Source of the DNA: Thiohalocapsa halophila
GTDB lineage: Bacteria > Pseudomonadota > Gammaproteobacteria > Chromatiales > Chromatiaceae
Length of the DNA stretch: 64,000 nucleotides
Direction: 5' to 3'
Assembly: GCF_016583825.1 (NCBI RefSeq)
Contig: NZ_NRRV01000010.1
Span: 42,985-106,984, forward strand
A program made the position numbers and the translations under genes. Position 1 is the first letter of the stretch, and every line of letters starts with the position of its first letter. Positions 14,525-26,447 of this stretch are shown piece by piece. The notes beneath the pieces were generated by a model. That model did not search any database and was not told the DNA's origin. It saw nothing but the letters and a program-made list of their open reading frames with translations.

Positions 14525-15198
14525 TGACCGCCCCCTGGGCCTCGAGCTCCAAGAGCTTGCCGAGCTCGTCGAGCTCGATCAGTAGGCCGCCTCCGCCGGT
14601 GTTTGCCCAGGCGCTCCGGCTTTGGCTGATGAGGGCGATGACGCGGTCCATGCGGGTGCCGGGCCGTGCCGCGGCCTGGATGCGCTTGACCAAGGTTTGC
14701 GGCAGCGCCGCCTGCTCCGCGGCGCGGGCCAGCGCGAGCATCAGTTGGCGGATCAGCGAGTCCGGTGTGCCGTTGACCTGCACACGCAATAGGCCCCGGG
14801 TGCCGCGGTTTGCGCGGTCCAGGCGCTTTGCCAGGCCCGGCGCGGCATCGCGGAGCTTCGCGTCGGCGCTGGCTTTGCCGGCGGCATCAGGCGCGCCGAA
14901 CAGCGCGGCGGCAAACAATGCGAAGGTTGATGCTCTCCGTGGCGCTGCCGGTGAAGATGATCTCGGCGGCGGCGCAGTGCAGTTCTGCGGCGACATCGGC
15001 ACGGGCGCGCTCGACGGTGTCTGCAGCCCGCAGCCCGGGCTCGTGCTGGCCGGAACATGGGTTGGCGAAGCCCGCGGTCCCGTCGAGTTGCGCCAGCATC
15101 GCGGCGCAGACCTCCGGGGCAACGCGGGTGGTCGCCGCGCTGTCGAGGTAGATCGGGCTGTCGGTTCTTGGCATTGCTGCGTCGTGCACGTTCAGCAT
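14525..15198 (-). pseudogene. Chimeric fragment: cysteine desulfurase N-terminus joined to ATPase piece (copy 1)
   Basis: From 15198 the minus strand encodes the first 90 or so residues of a NifS/IscS-type cysteine desulfurase (SPIYLDSAATTRVAPEVCAA, FTGSATESINLR), which then meets a stop at 14887. In another frame, from about 14930 down to 14525, it reads as part of a P-loop ATPase (RGLLRVQVNGTPDSLIRQ, then GGGGLLIELDELGKLLELEA, a Walker-B-like DELGK). Neither half is complete. The same junction appears in the second copy near 17200, so the fusion came before the duplication. No functional product is expected. Confidence 0.65.
14648..15159. repeat. 512-bp direct repeat, copy 1
   Basis: Aligns without gaps to 16967-17478 (constant offset of 2319 bases), with scattered substitutions. 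It begins at CCATGCGGGTGCCGGGCCG and ends at GATCGGGCT, just inside the cysteine desulfurase fragment. Confidence 0.85.
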
Positions 15199-15284
15199 AC
15201 TCCGCCTCTGGTTGCAGACTGTACCAACATCACAGGCTCATCGGGTGAGCCTGTCCCGCGGACACGAGACCTGCAAGCCCTCGC

Positions 15285-15411
15285 GTTCTGTCCCGCTTGT
15301 CGAGCTCGGCTTCCTGCAGTCGCTGAGCGGTGGCGCCTGGCCGTCTTCGGCGATGCGGTCCCAAAGCTCTTCGACCAGGCGCAGCTTGTCTTCCAGCCGG
15401 CTGAAGCCGGC
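15285..15411 (-). pseudogene. Fragment of a putative addiction-module component protein
   Basis: The minus strand reads SRLEDKLRLVEELWDRIAED, then GQAPPLSD. After a frameshift it continues RLQEAELDKRD. This matches the short antitoxin-like family of putative addiction module components (TIGR02574 type), which begin with a LSxxEKLxLVExLWDSIA-like stretch. No start codon or partner toxin is seen. Confidence 0.55.
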
Positions 15412-15422
15412 GCACCTGGGGG

Positions 15423-15632
15423 TCAGCGGCCGGCGAAGAAGCCGCGGACGGCCTGCTCGGCGGCGTCGGCGAGCAGGGCCCCGGCGTTGCGCTGGGCTTC
15501 GTCCAAGGTCATCGGGCCGCGGCAGAGGCTGAAGACAACGTCGATCCCGCTGACGTGGAGCGCGCCGATACCCTCGCTGATGCCGCCGGCGATGGCGAGG
15601 TAGGGGATGCCGTGGGCCTTGGCACGGGCGGC
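15423..15632 (-). pseudogene. C-terminal fragment of glycerate kinase
   Basis: Minus-strand residues AKAHGIPYLAIAGGISEGIG, IDVVFSLCRGPMTLDEAQ and a final VRGFFAGR match the C-terminal end of GlxK/GarK-type glycerate kinases, in which an AIAG glycine-rich strand and a VFSL...P.(S/T)LxEA segment are conserved. Only about 67 of the usual 380 residues remain. The longer frame continues upstream with unrelated Arg/Ala-rich sequence. Confidence 0.6.
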
Positions 15633-16012
15633 GGTGGAATGTGTGGTCAACGCCGAACAGCGGCGCTGACGGGCTTTCGGGGCGGCGCCGGCGCGGGCGC
15701 TGTGGGTGCGGAGCCTCGCCTCTGCTGTACAGCGTGCCACCGGGATACGAGTGGAGCTTCACCGTCTCCCGAGAGAGAGACGGCGGCTACCACGCAATGC
15801 GCTTCAGCCAGCCACGACTCAGGCCGAGGATCACATCGTGTCTTCAAGCGCCCCGGTGAGCGCGCCCAGCTCAACTTCCAAGATCGCAACGGCTACATGC
15901 CGCCCTACCAAGGGCGACAGCTCGTCGCTATGATTCTGCGCTAAACAATGCACTCATCGGGCCGACGACGGCACGATACCTCGCCACGTCCAACTCATCG
16001 GAGACACACATC

Positions 16013-16255
16013 ATGTCCCAGATCAGCATTTCCCTACCGGACGACCTTGAGGAATTCGTCCGCGAGCAGGTCGCCGCGTCCAGCTATACCAGTACCAGCG
16101 AATATCTACGCCAGCTGATCCGCGAACACCGCGAGGTTGTCCGGTTCCGCAATCTCATCGACGAGGGTGCCAGCTCGACGATCGAAGGCACTTTCGACAA
16201 GCCCTATTTCGACGACCTCCGTGCGCGCGCAAGGTCGAGAACGCCACGGAAGTGA
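16013..16255 (+). CDS. parD: ParD-like antitoxin
   Basis: 80 residues. The N-terminal ribbon-helix-helix (ISISLPDDLEEFVREQVAAS, then TSTSEYLRQLIRE) is typical of ParD/CopG antitoxins. The C-terminal tail (FDKPYFDDLRARARSR) is the toxin-binding segment. Overlaps the start of the toxin gene by 4 bases (GTGA). ParD proteins neutralise ParE and repress their own promoter. ATG at 16013 follows a GGAGACACACATC leader with a reasonable ribosome site. Confidence 0.9.
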   Translation: MSQISISLPDDLEEFVREQVAASSYTSTSEYLRQLIREHREVVRFRNLIDEGASSTIEGTFDKPYFDDLRARARSRTPRK

Positions 16256-16587
16256 CGGGCAAGGCTATCATCCGACGCAAGCTGGCACGCAGAGATCTGG
16301 AAGACGCTAGCGACTACTACTACGGCGAAGGCGGCGAGGCACTGGAGCTGAGGTTCATCGATGCCATGGAGCAAACGCTCGGCCTGATTGCCGAAATGCC
16401 CGGAATCGGATCGCCCCGCTACCCCGAGATACTCCAGCGCAGCGGTCTGCGTTGCTTCGGAGTAAAACGCTTTCCCTACCTGGTCTTCTATATCGAGCAT
16501 CCGGATCGAATCGACGTGCTCCGCATCCTGCACCGACGCCGGGACATTCCCGCGATCTTCCAAGACGATAACGGCGAGGATGGCTGA
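16252..16587 (+). CDS. parE: ParE-family toxin
   Basis: 111 residues with a GTG start overlapping the parD stop. RelE/ParE fold pattern: an N-terminal helix (KLARRDLEDASDYYY), GLIAEMPGIGSPRYPE, then VKRFPYLVFYIEHPDRIDVL and RILHRRRDIPAIF. ParE toxins poison DNA gyrase, while RelE-like relatives cleave mRNA; sequence alone does not settle which this is. It forms a complete type II module with parD, and is the only clearly intact module in this part of the island. Confidence 0.9.
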   Translation: MTGKAIIRRKLARRDLEDASDYYYGEGGEALELRFIDAMEQTLGLIAEMPGIGSPRYPEILQRSGLRCFGVKRFPYLVFYIEHPDRIDVLRILHRRRDIPAIFQDDNGEDG

Positions 16588-16966
16588 CACGTCGGTCGCT
16601 TGCCCAAAACTACAGCGCAAGCTGGCTGAGCAACGGGCGCTGGTGCATTCGAACGCGGCGTAGCGACGCGAACTGCCGCAGCCCAGTGGACAGTCCACCC
16701 GAGTCGGAGCAGTCTGGCTCTGGGAAGTCGCAGCATCGGGCGACAGCGGTCAGATTCCGAGTGGTGGTCTAATAGATCCCGGATCGGACGATACCGCGCT
16801 GGATTCGCCCGCAACTCCGTCGTCAAGATAAATACACTGTCCACGGAACGTCGGTCATTTCGTCGCCTATGCGATGCGCGACCCTGAATCACCCTGAGTC
16901 TAAGGCAAGTGGTGCGATGCCGGTAACCGATTCGAGTTCCGGTGACAGTGTACTCATCTCGCAAGA
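16588..16966. other. Intergenic stretch, no gene recognised
   Basis: 379 bases without a recognisable product. It carries two copies of the dispersed GACAGTGTA(C/T)T motif in opposite orientations: reverse at about 16827-16842 and forward at about 16943-16957. The latter lies just before the second 512-bp repeat. Confidence 0.4.
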
Positions 16967-17478
16967 CCATGCGGGTGCCGGGCCGTCCCGCGGCCTGGAT
17001 GCGCTTGACCAGTGGTTGCGGCAGCGCCGCCTGCTCCGCGGCGCGGGCCAGCGCGAGCATCAGTTGGCGGATCAGCGAGTCCGATATGCCGTTGACCTGC
17101 ACGCGCAATCGGCCCCCGGTGCCGTGATTTGCGCGGCTCGGGCGCTTTGCCAAGCCCGGCGCGGCATCGCGGAGCTTGGCGTCGGCGCTGGCTTTGCCGG
17201 CGGCATCAGGCGCACCGAACAGCGCGCCGGCAAACAATGCGAAGGTTGATGCTCTCCGTGGCGCCGCCGGTGAAGATGATCTCGGCGGTGGCGCAGCGCA
17301 GTGCTGCGGCGACATCGGCGTGGGCGCGCTCGACCGCGTCTGCGGCCTGCAGCCCGGGCTCGTGCGGGCCGGAAGATGGGTTGGCGAAGCCCGCGGTCCC
17401 GTCGAGATGCGCCAGCATCGCGGCGCAGACCTCAGGGGCAACGCGGGTGGTCGCCGCGCTGTCGAGGTAGATCGGGCT
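16967..17478. repeat. 512-bp direct repeat, copy 2 (with cysteine desulfurase/ATPase chimera)
   Basis: Gapless partner of 14648-15159. On the minus strand it carries the same pseudogene junction: SPIYLDSAATTRVAPEVCAA and FTGGATESINLR from a cysteine desulfurase, then the ATPase-like GGRLRVQVNGISDSLIRQ. Less of the ATPase piece is present than in copy 1. Confidence 0.85.
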
Positions 17479-17729
17479 CGCAGTCGGACTCGGGCTGTTG
17501 GGGGAGGTCCCAGTCCGGCATCGGCTCGGGCGCATGGTCCCAGACCGACCGAAACCCTCGAGCCATACTGGCACGTGTTGAGCCATGCTGGTAGGTTCGG
17601 GGTGTCCGCGTGTTCCGCAGCGATCAGGCGTGACTTTGAGCCGTCCTCCCTCGCTTGCACGCGAGCCGAAGTCCCCGCGCACGGCCGCCAGCGTGACTGC
17701 GGCGGTGACACAACAGCAGTGGTGACGCG
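17479..17729. other. Region upstream of putA
   Basis: About 250 bases between the repeat and putA. No gene is recognised. It presumably contains the putA promoter, but I see no convincing -35/-10 pair. Confidence 0.3.
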
Positions 17730-20700
17730 ATGAGCCAAGAAGCCCAAGCCCCTGCATCGGCGGTGATGGACACACGGGCCGCGATCCGCGCACGCTATGG
17801 CGTCGACGAAGCCGAGGTGGTGCAGGAGCTGGCCGCCGGGCTGGGACTGGCGCCGGAGCGGCGCGAGGCGATCACGGCGGAGGCGGCGACGCTGATCCGG
17901 CGTGTGCGCGGCGACACCAATCCCACCATGATGGAGGCCTTCCTGGATGAGTACGGCCTCTCCACGGAAGAGGGCGTCGGCCTCATGTGCCTGGCCGAGG
18001 CCCTGCTGCGCGTGCCCGATGCCGAGACCATCGACGACCTGATCGAGGACAAGATCGCGCCCTCGGACTGGAGCGCGCACCTCGGGCAGTCCTTCTCGCC
18101 GCTGGTCAATGCATCCACCTGGGCCCTGATGCTGACCGGGCGCATCCTCGACGATGACCCCTCCAAGCCGGCCTCCGGGGCGCGCCGGCTCATGAAGCGC
18201 CTCGGCGAGCCGGTGGTGCGCACCGCGGTCGCCCGGGCCATGCGCATCATGGGTCAGCAGTTCGTGCTCGGCCAGACCATCGAGGAGGGCATCAAGCGCG
18301 GCGCGGCGCTCCGCAAACAGGGCTACACCTACTCCTACGACATGCTCGGCGAGGGGGCCCGCACCGAGGCCGATGCACAGGCCTTCTTCGACAGCTACGC
18401 CCACGCCATCGCGGAGATCGCCAAGGTCGCCGACAGCGATATCCGCGACAACCCGGGCATCTCGGTCAAGCTCTCGGCCCTGTCGCCCCGCTATCTGACC
18501 ACGCAGCGCAAGGCGGTGGAGGGGCAGGTGATCCCGCGCTGTCTGGAGCTGGCGCGCATGGCGGCCAAGGCCGGGGTCGGCTTCAACATCGACGCCGAGG
18601 AGCAGGACCGGCTGGATGTCTCCCTCGACGTCATCGACGCCGTGCTGTCGGATGAGGGCCTCGCGGGCTGGGACGGCTTCGGCGTCGTCGTGCAGGCCTA
18701 TGGCAAGCGGGCGCCCGAGGTGCTGCGGCATCTCTACGCCCTGGCCGAGCGGCTCGACCGCCGGATCATGGTGCGCCTGGTCAAGGGCGCCTACTGGGAT
18801 ACCGAGATCAAGCTGGCGCAGGAGCTCGGCGCGGCCGCCTTCCCGGTGTTTACGCGCAAGGTGAACACCGACCTGTGCTACATGGCCTGCGCGCGCATGC
18901 TGCTCGACATGCGTGATCGCATCTATGCCCAGTTCGCCACCCACAACGCCCACACCTGCGCGGCGGTGCTGGAGATGGCGGGCGGCGCGCGCGACACCTT
19001 CGAGCTCCAGCGCCTGCACGGCATGGGCGAGTCCCTGCACGAGATCGTCCGCTCCCGGGCCGGCACGCGCTGCCGCATCTACGCCCCCTGCGGCCCGCAC
19101 AAGGACCTGTTGGCCTACCTGGTGCGGCGTCTGTTGGAGAACGGCGCCAACTCGAGCTTCGTCAATCAGATCGTCAACGAGGACATCCCGCCGGAGGTCA
19201 TCGCCGCGGACCCGGTGGAGCGGGCGCTGGCCAACGCGCCCATCCAGAACCCGGACATTCGCCTGCCGCGCGACCTGTTCCAGCCGGGGCGCCGGAACTC
19301 CAAGGGCTATCGCCTGGAAGAGCCGGCCAGCGCGGCTCCGCTCATCGAGGCACGCAACCGCTTCGCCGAGACGCTCTGGACCGCGCGGCCGGTGCTGGCC
19401 GACGACGCGGCCCCCGAGGGACCGGCCCGGGAGGTCCGCTCGCCGGCCGACGGTCGTCCGGTCGGGCAGGTGCACGAGGCCACCCATGCCGAGGTTGCAC
19501 GCGCCCTCGACGCCGCGCAGGACGGGGTCGCGCGATGGTCCGCCACGCCGGTGGCGGAGCGCGCGGCGGTGCTGCGCCGCATCAGCGACCTCTACGAGGC
19601 GCACGCGGCCGAGCTCTGCGCCATCGCCGCGCGTGAGGCCGGCAAGATCCTACTCGATGGCGTGGCCGAGGTGCGCGAGGCCGTGGATTTCCTGCGCTTC
19701 TATGCCGATGAGGCCGAGCGCCTGGAGGCGGAGGCGCCCGGCGAGGCGCGGGGCGTCTTCGTCTGCATCAGCCCCTGGAACTTTCCGCTGGCCATCTACA
19801 CCGGCCAGATCGCCGCCGCGCTGGCCGCCGGCAATGCGGTGCTGGCGAAGCCGGCGGAACAGACCCCGATCATCGCCGCGCGCGCAGCGGAACTCTTCCG
19901 CGAGGCCGGCGTGCCCAAGGCGGCCTTCCAACTGCTGCCCGGGGACGGCCCGACCGTGGGCGGGCCGCTGACCTCGGACCCGCGCATCGCCGGTGTCTGC
20001 TTCACCGGGTCCACCGAGACGGCACAGCGCATCCACAGGGCGCTGGCCGCGAACGCCCCCGCCGACGCGGTGCTGATCGCCGAGACGGGCGGGCTGAACG
20101 CCATGATCGTCGACTCCACCGCGCTGCCGGAGCAGGCGGTGGACGACATCGTCGCCTCGTCCTTCCAGTCGGCGGGCCAGCGCTGCTCGGCCCTGCGCAT
20201 GCTCTATGTGCAGGCGGAGGCCAAGGACCGGATGATCGAGATGCTCAAAGGCGCCATGGATGCCCTGGTGACCGGCGATCCCTGGTCGCTGGACACCGAC
20301 GTCGCGCCGGTCATCGATGCCGAGGCCCAGGCCGACATCTGCGCCTATGTCGACGCCCGGGCCGAGCAAGGGCGCCTGCTCAAGCGCTTGGGCGCGCCGG
20401 GGGAGGGCACCTTCGTCGGCGCCGCGCTGGTGGAGGTGGACGGCATCGAGGACCTGGAGCGCGAGGTCTTCGGACCGGTGCTGCATGTGGCCAGCTTCAA
20501 GGCGCAGGACATCGACAAGACCATCGACGCCATTAACGCCCGCGGCTTCGGCCTCACCTTCGCGCTGCACACCCGCATCGACGACCGCGTGCAGCAGGTC
20601 GTGGACCGCCTCCACGTCGGCAACATCTACGTCAACCGCAACCAGATCGGCGCCATCGTCGGCAGCCAGCCCTTCGGCGGCGAGGGGCTGTCCGGCACCG

Positions 20701-21413
20701 GGCCCAAGGCGGGCGGGCCGAACTACGTCGACCGCTTCCGCCGGACCGAGCCGCCGACGGAACACCCGGTGCAACAGGGGGCGGACGATGCGCCTCAAGG
20801 TGGCGAAGTCGTCCCGGCGGAGCGCGTTGGTGCCGCGCTGGCCGCCATCGATGCGACCGCCTGGGCGGCCCGCCATGATCGGGTCCAGGTCCTGCGGCGG
20901 GCGCTCGGCGGCGCGGGGGCCCTGGTGCGGCGCGCGGTCAATGCCGCGGCCGCCTTCGACAACGGTCAGTTCGAGCTGCCCGGGCCGACCGGCGAGTCGA
21001 ACCGCCTGTCCATGCCGCCCAAGGGGCCGATCCTGTGCCTCGGGCCGGAGCTCGACACGGCCTTGGCGCAGGCGGCCCAGGCGCTCGCGGCGGGTTGTCC
21101 GGCGCTCATCGTCGCGAGCGGCGCCGAGGCGGCATCGGCGCCGCTCGCGCGTGCCGGCGCGCCGGTGGCGGCGATCGACGGCCGCCTGGCGCCCGAGGCG
21201 CTGGCCGAGGTCCCCGGGCTTGTCGCGGTCGCGGCCGCCGGGGGCTCCGATTGGACCCGAGCGCTCCGGCGCGCCCTCGCGGGCCGCGACGGGCGCATCG
21301 TCCTGCTCGAGACCGAGGTGATCTGTCCGGCGCGCTTCTACGCGGAGCGGCATATCTGCATCGACACCACTGCGGCCGGCGGCAACGCCAGCCTGCTGGC
21401 CGCGGCCGCCTGA
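17730..21413 (+). CDS. putA: Bifunctional proline dehydrogenase / glutamate-semialdehyde dehydrogenase PutA
   Basis: 1227 residues. It oxidises proline to P5C (FAD, donating electrons to quinone) and then to glutamate (NAD). The proline dehydrogenase barrel is in the first 550 residues (MVRLVKGAYWDTEIK). The aldehyde dehydrogenase follows (CISPWNFPLAIYTGQIAA, Glu in ETGGLNAMIVDS, nucleophile Cys in SAGQRCSALRML). The final 200 residues are the inactive ALDH-like C-terminal domain of long PutAs. The N-terminal ribbon-helix-helix repressor domain of E. coli PutA is absent, so it is not expected to bind DNA. Followed 46 bases later by putP, giving a proline utilisation operon. Confidence 0.97.
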   Translation: MSQEAQAPASAVMDTRAAIRARYGVDEAEVVQELAAGLGLAPERREAITAEAATLIRRVRGDTNPTMMEAFLDEYGLSTEEGVGLMCLAEALLRVPDAETIDDLIEDKIAPSDWSAHLGQSFSPLVNASTWALMLTGRILDDDPSKPASGARRLMKRLGEPVVRTAVARAMRIMGQQFVLGQTIEEGIKRGAALRKQGYTYSYDMLGEGARTEADAQAFFDSYAHAIAEIAKVADSDIRDNPGISVKLSALSPRYLTTQRKAVEGQVIPRCLELARMAAKAGVGFNIDAEEQDRLDVSLDVIDAVLSDEGLAGWDGFGVVVQAYGKRAPEVLRHLYALAERLDRRIMVRLVKGAYWDTEIKLAQELGAAAFPVFTRKVNTDLCYMACARMLLDMRDRIYAQFATHNAHTCAAVLEMAGGARDTFELQRLHGMGESLHEIVRSRAGTRCRIYAPCGPHKDLLAYLVRRLLENGANSSFVNQIVNEDIPPEVIAADPVERALANAPIQNPDIRLPRDLFQPGRRNSKGYRLEEPASAAPLIEARNRFAETLWTARPVLADDAAPEGPAREVRSPADGRPVGQVHEATHAEVARALDAAQDGVARWSATPVAERAAVLRRISDLYEAHAAELCAIAAREAGKILLDGVAEVREAVDFLRFYADEAERLEAEAPGEARGVFVCISPWNFPLAIYTGQIAAALAAGNAVLAKPAEQTPIIAARAAELFREAGVPKAAFQLLPGDGPTVGGPLTSDPRIAGVCFTGSTETAQRIHRALAANAPADAVLIAETGGLNAMIVDSTALPEQAVDDIVASSFQSAGQRCSALRMLYVQAEAKDRMIEMLKGAMDALVTGDPWSLDTDVAPVIDAEAQADICAYVDARAEQGRLLKRLGAPGEGTFVGAALVEVDGIEDLEREVFGPVLHVASFKAQDIDKTIDAINARGFGLTFALHTRIDDRVQQVVDRLHVGNIYVNRNQIGAIVGSQPFGGEGLSGTGPKAGGPNYVDRFRRTEPPTEHPVQQGADDAPQGGEVVPAERVGAALAAIDATAWAARHDRVQVLRRALGGAGALVRRAVNAAAAFDNGQFELPGPTGESNRLSMPPKGPILCLGPELDTALAQAAQALAAGCPALIVASGAEAASAPLARAGAPVAAIDGRLAPEALAEVPGLVAVAAAGGSDWTRALRRALAGRDGRIVLLETEVICPARFYAERHICIDTTAAGGNASLLAAAA

Positions 21414-21459
21414 TTCGCCACCCCAACCCCCACCTCAACTCAAGATAAGGAGACGCGCG

Positions 21460-22932
21460 ATGCAGACGGGCATCTGGATCAGCCTGATCATCTATTTCGC
21501 CGCCATGCTCGGCATCGGCTTCTATGCCTGGCGGAAGGCGACCGCCAATTCCGAGCAGTACATGCTCGGCGGGCGCGACCTGCCGCCGGCCGTCGCCGCC
21601 CTGTCGGCCGGCGCATCGGACATGTCGGGCTGGCTGCTGCTCGGCCTGCCCGGCGCCCTCTACGCGGCCGGACTGGTGGAGGCCTGGATCGGGGTCGGCC
21701 TGTTCATCGGCGCCCTGATCAACTGGATCGTCGTCGCACCCCGGCTGCGTGAGCAGACCGAGCGCTACGACAACGCGCTGACTATTCCGGAATTCCTCGG
21801 CAACCGCTTTCCGAGCCAGGCGACGTCGCTGCGCATGGTCTCCGCGATCATCATCGTGCTCTTCTTCGCCGTCTACACCGCCTCCGGCCTGGTGGCGGGC
21901 GGCAAGCTCTTCTCGTCGGCCTTCGCCGGTGACTACCAGGTCGGTGTCTGGCTGACCCTGGGCATCGTGCTCGCCTACACCGTGGTCGGCGGCTTCCTCG
22001 CCGTCTGCCTGACGGACTTCGTGCAGGGCTTCATCATGATGCTGGCGCTGATCATCATGCCGGCCGTCGTGCTCTTTGCCGGCGATGGCGGCGGCTTCGT
22101 GCAGGCGGGGCAGACGCTGTCGAACGTCGAGGGCTTCACGCTCTCCTGGTGGACGCCCGACATGACCTTCATCGGCTGGCTGTCGCTGATGGCCTGGGGC
22201 CTGGGCTATTTCGGCCAGCCGCACATCATCGTGCGCTTCATGGCCGTCAGAAGCGTCAAAGAGGTGCCGACCGCGCGCAACATCGCCATGGCCTGGATGG
22301 GCATTTCGCTCATCGGGGCCATCGGCGTCGGCATCCTCGGCCGTGCCTATGTCGAGCGCAGCGGCATCGTGCTGGAGGACGCGGAGACCATCTTCATCCT
22401 GCTCGCCGAGACCCTGTTCCCGGCCATCATCACCGGCTTCCTGTTCGCCGCGCTGCTGGCGGCTATCATGTCCACCGTCTCGAGCCAGTTATTGGTGTCC
22501 TCGTCGTCCCTGGCCGAAGACTTCTACCGGCTGCTGGTCAACAAAAAGGCCAGCGACAAGGCCATCGTCACCGTCGGGCGCATCGCCGTCGTGGCCGTGG
22601 GCGCCGTGGCCGCGTTCATCGCGGGCGACCCCGACAGCCAGGTGCTCGGCCTCGTCGCCAACGCCTGGGCCGGGTTCGGCGCCGCCTTCGGGCCGCTGAT
22701 GATCCTGTCCCTGACCTGGAGCCGGATGACCGGCGCCGGCGCGGTCGCTGGGCTGGTGGTCGGCGCCGCGACCGTAATCGCCTGGATCAGCCTCGGCTGG
22801 AACGCCAGTTTCCTCGGCGGCCCGGGCATCTACGAGATCATCCCCGGCTTCCTCTTCGCCATGGCCGCCATCGTCATGGTCAGCCTGGTCACCGAGGCCA
22901 AGGGCGAGTTCCGCGCGCTCGTTGCCGACTGA
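21460..22932 (+). CDS. putP: Sodium/proline symporter PutP
   Basis: 490 residues. Sodium:solute symporter family (SSS), about 13 membrane segments. Typical early sequence is SEQYMLGGRDLPPAVAALSA and GASDMSGWLLLGLPGALY, the Na+/proline site region. Imports proline with Na+ for PutA, or as compatible solute. An AAGGAG ribosome site lies 7 bases before the ATG. Same strand and 46 bases after putA. Confidence 0.95.
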   Translation: MQTGIWISLIIYFAAMLGIGFYAWRKATANSEQYMLGGRDLPPAVAALSAGASDMSGWLLLGLPGALYAAGLVEAWIGVGLFIGALINWIVVAPRLREQTERYDNALTIPEFLGNRFPSQATSLRMVSAIIIVLFFAVYTASGLVAGGKLFSSAFAGDYQVGVWLTLGIVLAYTVVGGFLAVCLTDFVQGFIMMLALIIMPAVVLFAGDGGGFVQAGQTLSNVEGFTLSWWTPDMTFIGWLSLMAWGLGYFGQPHIIVRFMAVRSVKEVPTARNIAMAWMGISLIGAIGVGILGRAYVERSGIVLEDAETIFILLAETLFPAIITGFLFAALLAAIMSTVSSQLLVSSSSLAEDFYRLLVNKKASDKAIVTVGRIAVVAVGAVAAFIAGDPDSQVLGLVANAWAGFGAAFGPLMILSLTWSRMTGAGAVAGLVVGAATVIAWISLGWNASFLGGPGIYEIIPGFLFAMAAIVMVSLVTEAKGEFRALVAD

Positions 22933-23251
22933 AATCCCGCGGCTTGGTCGTCAGCGGGACCAGTAGGGTGGACGAGCGACAGCGAAGTCCACCCCGGGGC
23001 CACCCGTAAGCCGGTGGACTGCGCTTCGCTTGTCCACCCTACGCCCTGCGACTGCCCGCGTGGTTGGAGTTGTGATCGAGGGGCAGGATGCGCAGATCCG
23101 CTTCGCCTTCCTCAACATCGCAGAACGGCACTGGCTTGGTGCGTTTCATACGGCCACGCGCACTTCCTCGAAATCTCCCTGCACCTCACGTAATGCTGCC
23201 TCCCGCCGGAGAGCGATGATGTCGCGGGCAGCTTCCTGAAGGCTTACCAAC
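22933..23251. other. Gap between putP and acnA with inverted repeat and remnants
   Basis: 319 bases. Besides the long inverted repeat at 22963-23042, the minus strand has a 36-codon frame at 23149-23039 (begins MKRTKPVPFCDVEEGEADLR). Its ATG overlaps the stop of a frame ending ALREVQGDFEEVRVAV. This could be the tail of a decayed two-gene module, but neither piece is recognised. Confidence 0.3.
22963..23042. repeat. Long imperfect inverted repeat
   Basis: GTAGGGTGGACGAGCGACAG at 22963 and onward is mirrored by the arm at 23013-23042, which ends in CTTGTCCACCCTAC. The arms are about 30 bases long and the loop about 20. It sits 30 bases after the putP stop and could end both putP and acnA transcripts, or be a REP-like element. 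Confidence 0.75.
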
Positions 23252-25915
<2,664 letters not shown>

Positions 25916-26213
25916 CTGGGGGCTCCGGTCTGGGCGTGTTGCGGTGCGGAATTCGCCCGATTCTAGCGATGCGCGGCCCGCGGCGCACCATGCCCGCCGC
26001 AATTGTTGCCATTGCATGGCTGGTGCATGTCTGGGCGCGCGTGCGCGGAGCCGGGCCGCGGCGGGACGGCCCGCAAGTGGCCGGTTGCCGTGCATGCCGG
26101 TCCGCTTTCACGGCGAGCTCTTCGCCGGCGACCTCATCGCTGCCCACACTTGCGGCCTCCGGTCAGCCCGGCTACTGTTGTTGAAGTCATCAACAACATA
26201 ACGGGAGAGACCG
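25916..26213. other. Divergent intergenic region acnA / vapB
   Basis: 298 bases serving divergent genes. It contains the VapB palindrome at its right end. No small gene is seen. Confidence 0.4.
26176..26198. promoter_or_regulatory. Palindromic operator upstream of vapBC
   Basis: TGTTGTTGA (26176-26184) and its exact reverse complement TCAACAACA (26190-26198) are separated by 5 bases. It ends 15 bases before the antitoxin ATG. Antitoxins with a ribbon-helix-helix commonly bind such repeats to repress their own operon. The repeat is plain in the sequence; its role is inferred. Confidence 0.65.
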
Positions 26214-26447
26214 ATGGCCACAGTCAACTTCAGCGTGCCCGACGAGGTTAAAGCAGAATTCAACGCCCTGTTTGCGGGGGAGAACAAGAGCGCTTTGCTG
26301 ACCGCCCTGATGCGGCAGGCGATCAAAGATAGACGGCGCCAGCAGCGCCGTGCAGCCGCGATCGATGCCCTGCTGGAGCTGCGCGCGGAACAACAACCGA
26401 AGTCGGATCAGCAAATCCGCAGTGCGCGGGAGGACGGGCGCCCGTGA
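26214..26447 (+). CDS. vapB: VapB-like ribbon-helix-helix antitoxin
   Basis: 77 residues. The N-terminus (TVNFSVPDEVKAEFNALFAG, then NKSALLTALMRQAI) reads as a ribbon-helix-helix. A basic/acidic helical tail ending DQQIRSAREDGRP would bind the toxin. An ACGGGAGAG ribosome site lies close upstream. The stop overlaps the toxin's GTG by 4 bases. Likely represses the operon through the palindrome at 26176-26198. Confidence 0.8.
   Translation: MATVNFSVPDEVKAEFNALFAGENKSALLTALMRQAIKDRRRQQRRAAAIDALLELRAEQQPKSDQQIRSAREDGRP

Noticed and set aside
16488..19604. 1038-codon open frame on the minus strand across the first half of putA
   Set aside because: It is antisense to a clear PutA, is Arg/Gly/Leu/His-rich without any domain, and arises from the high GC content.
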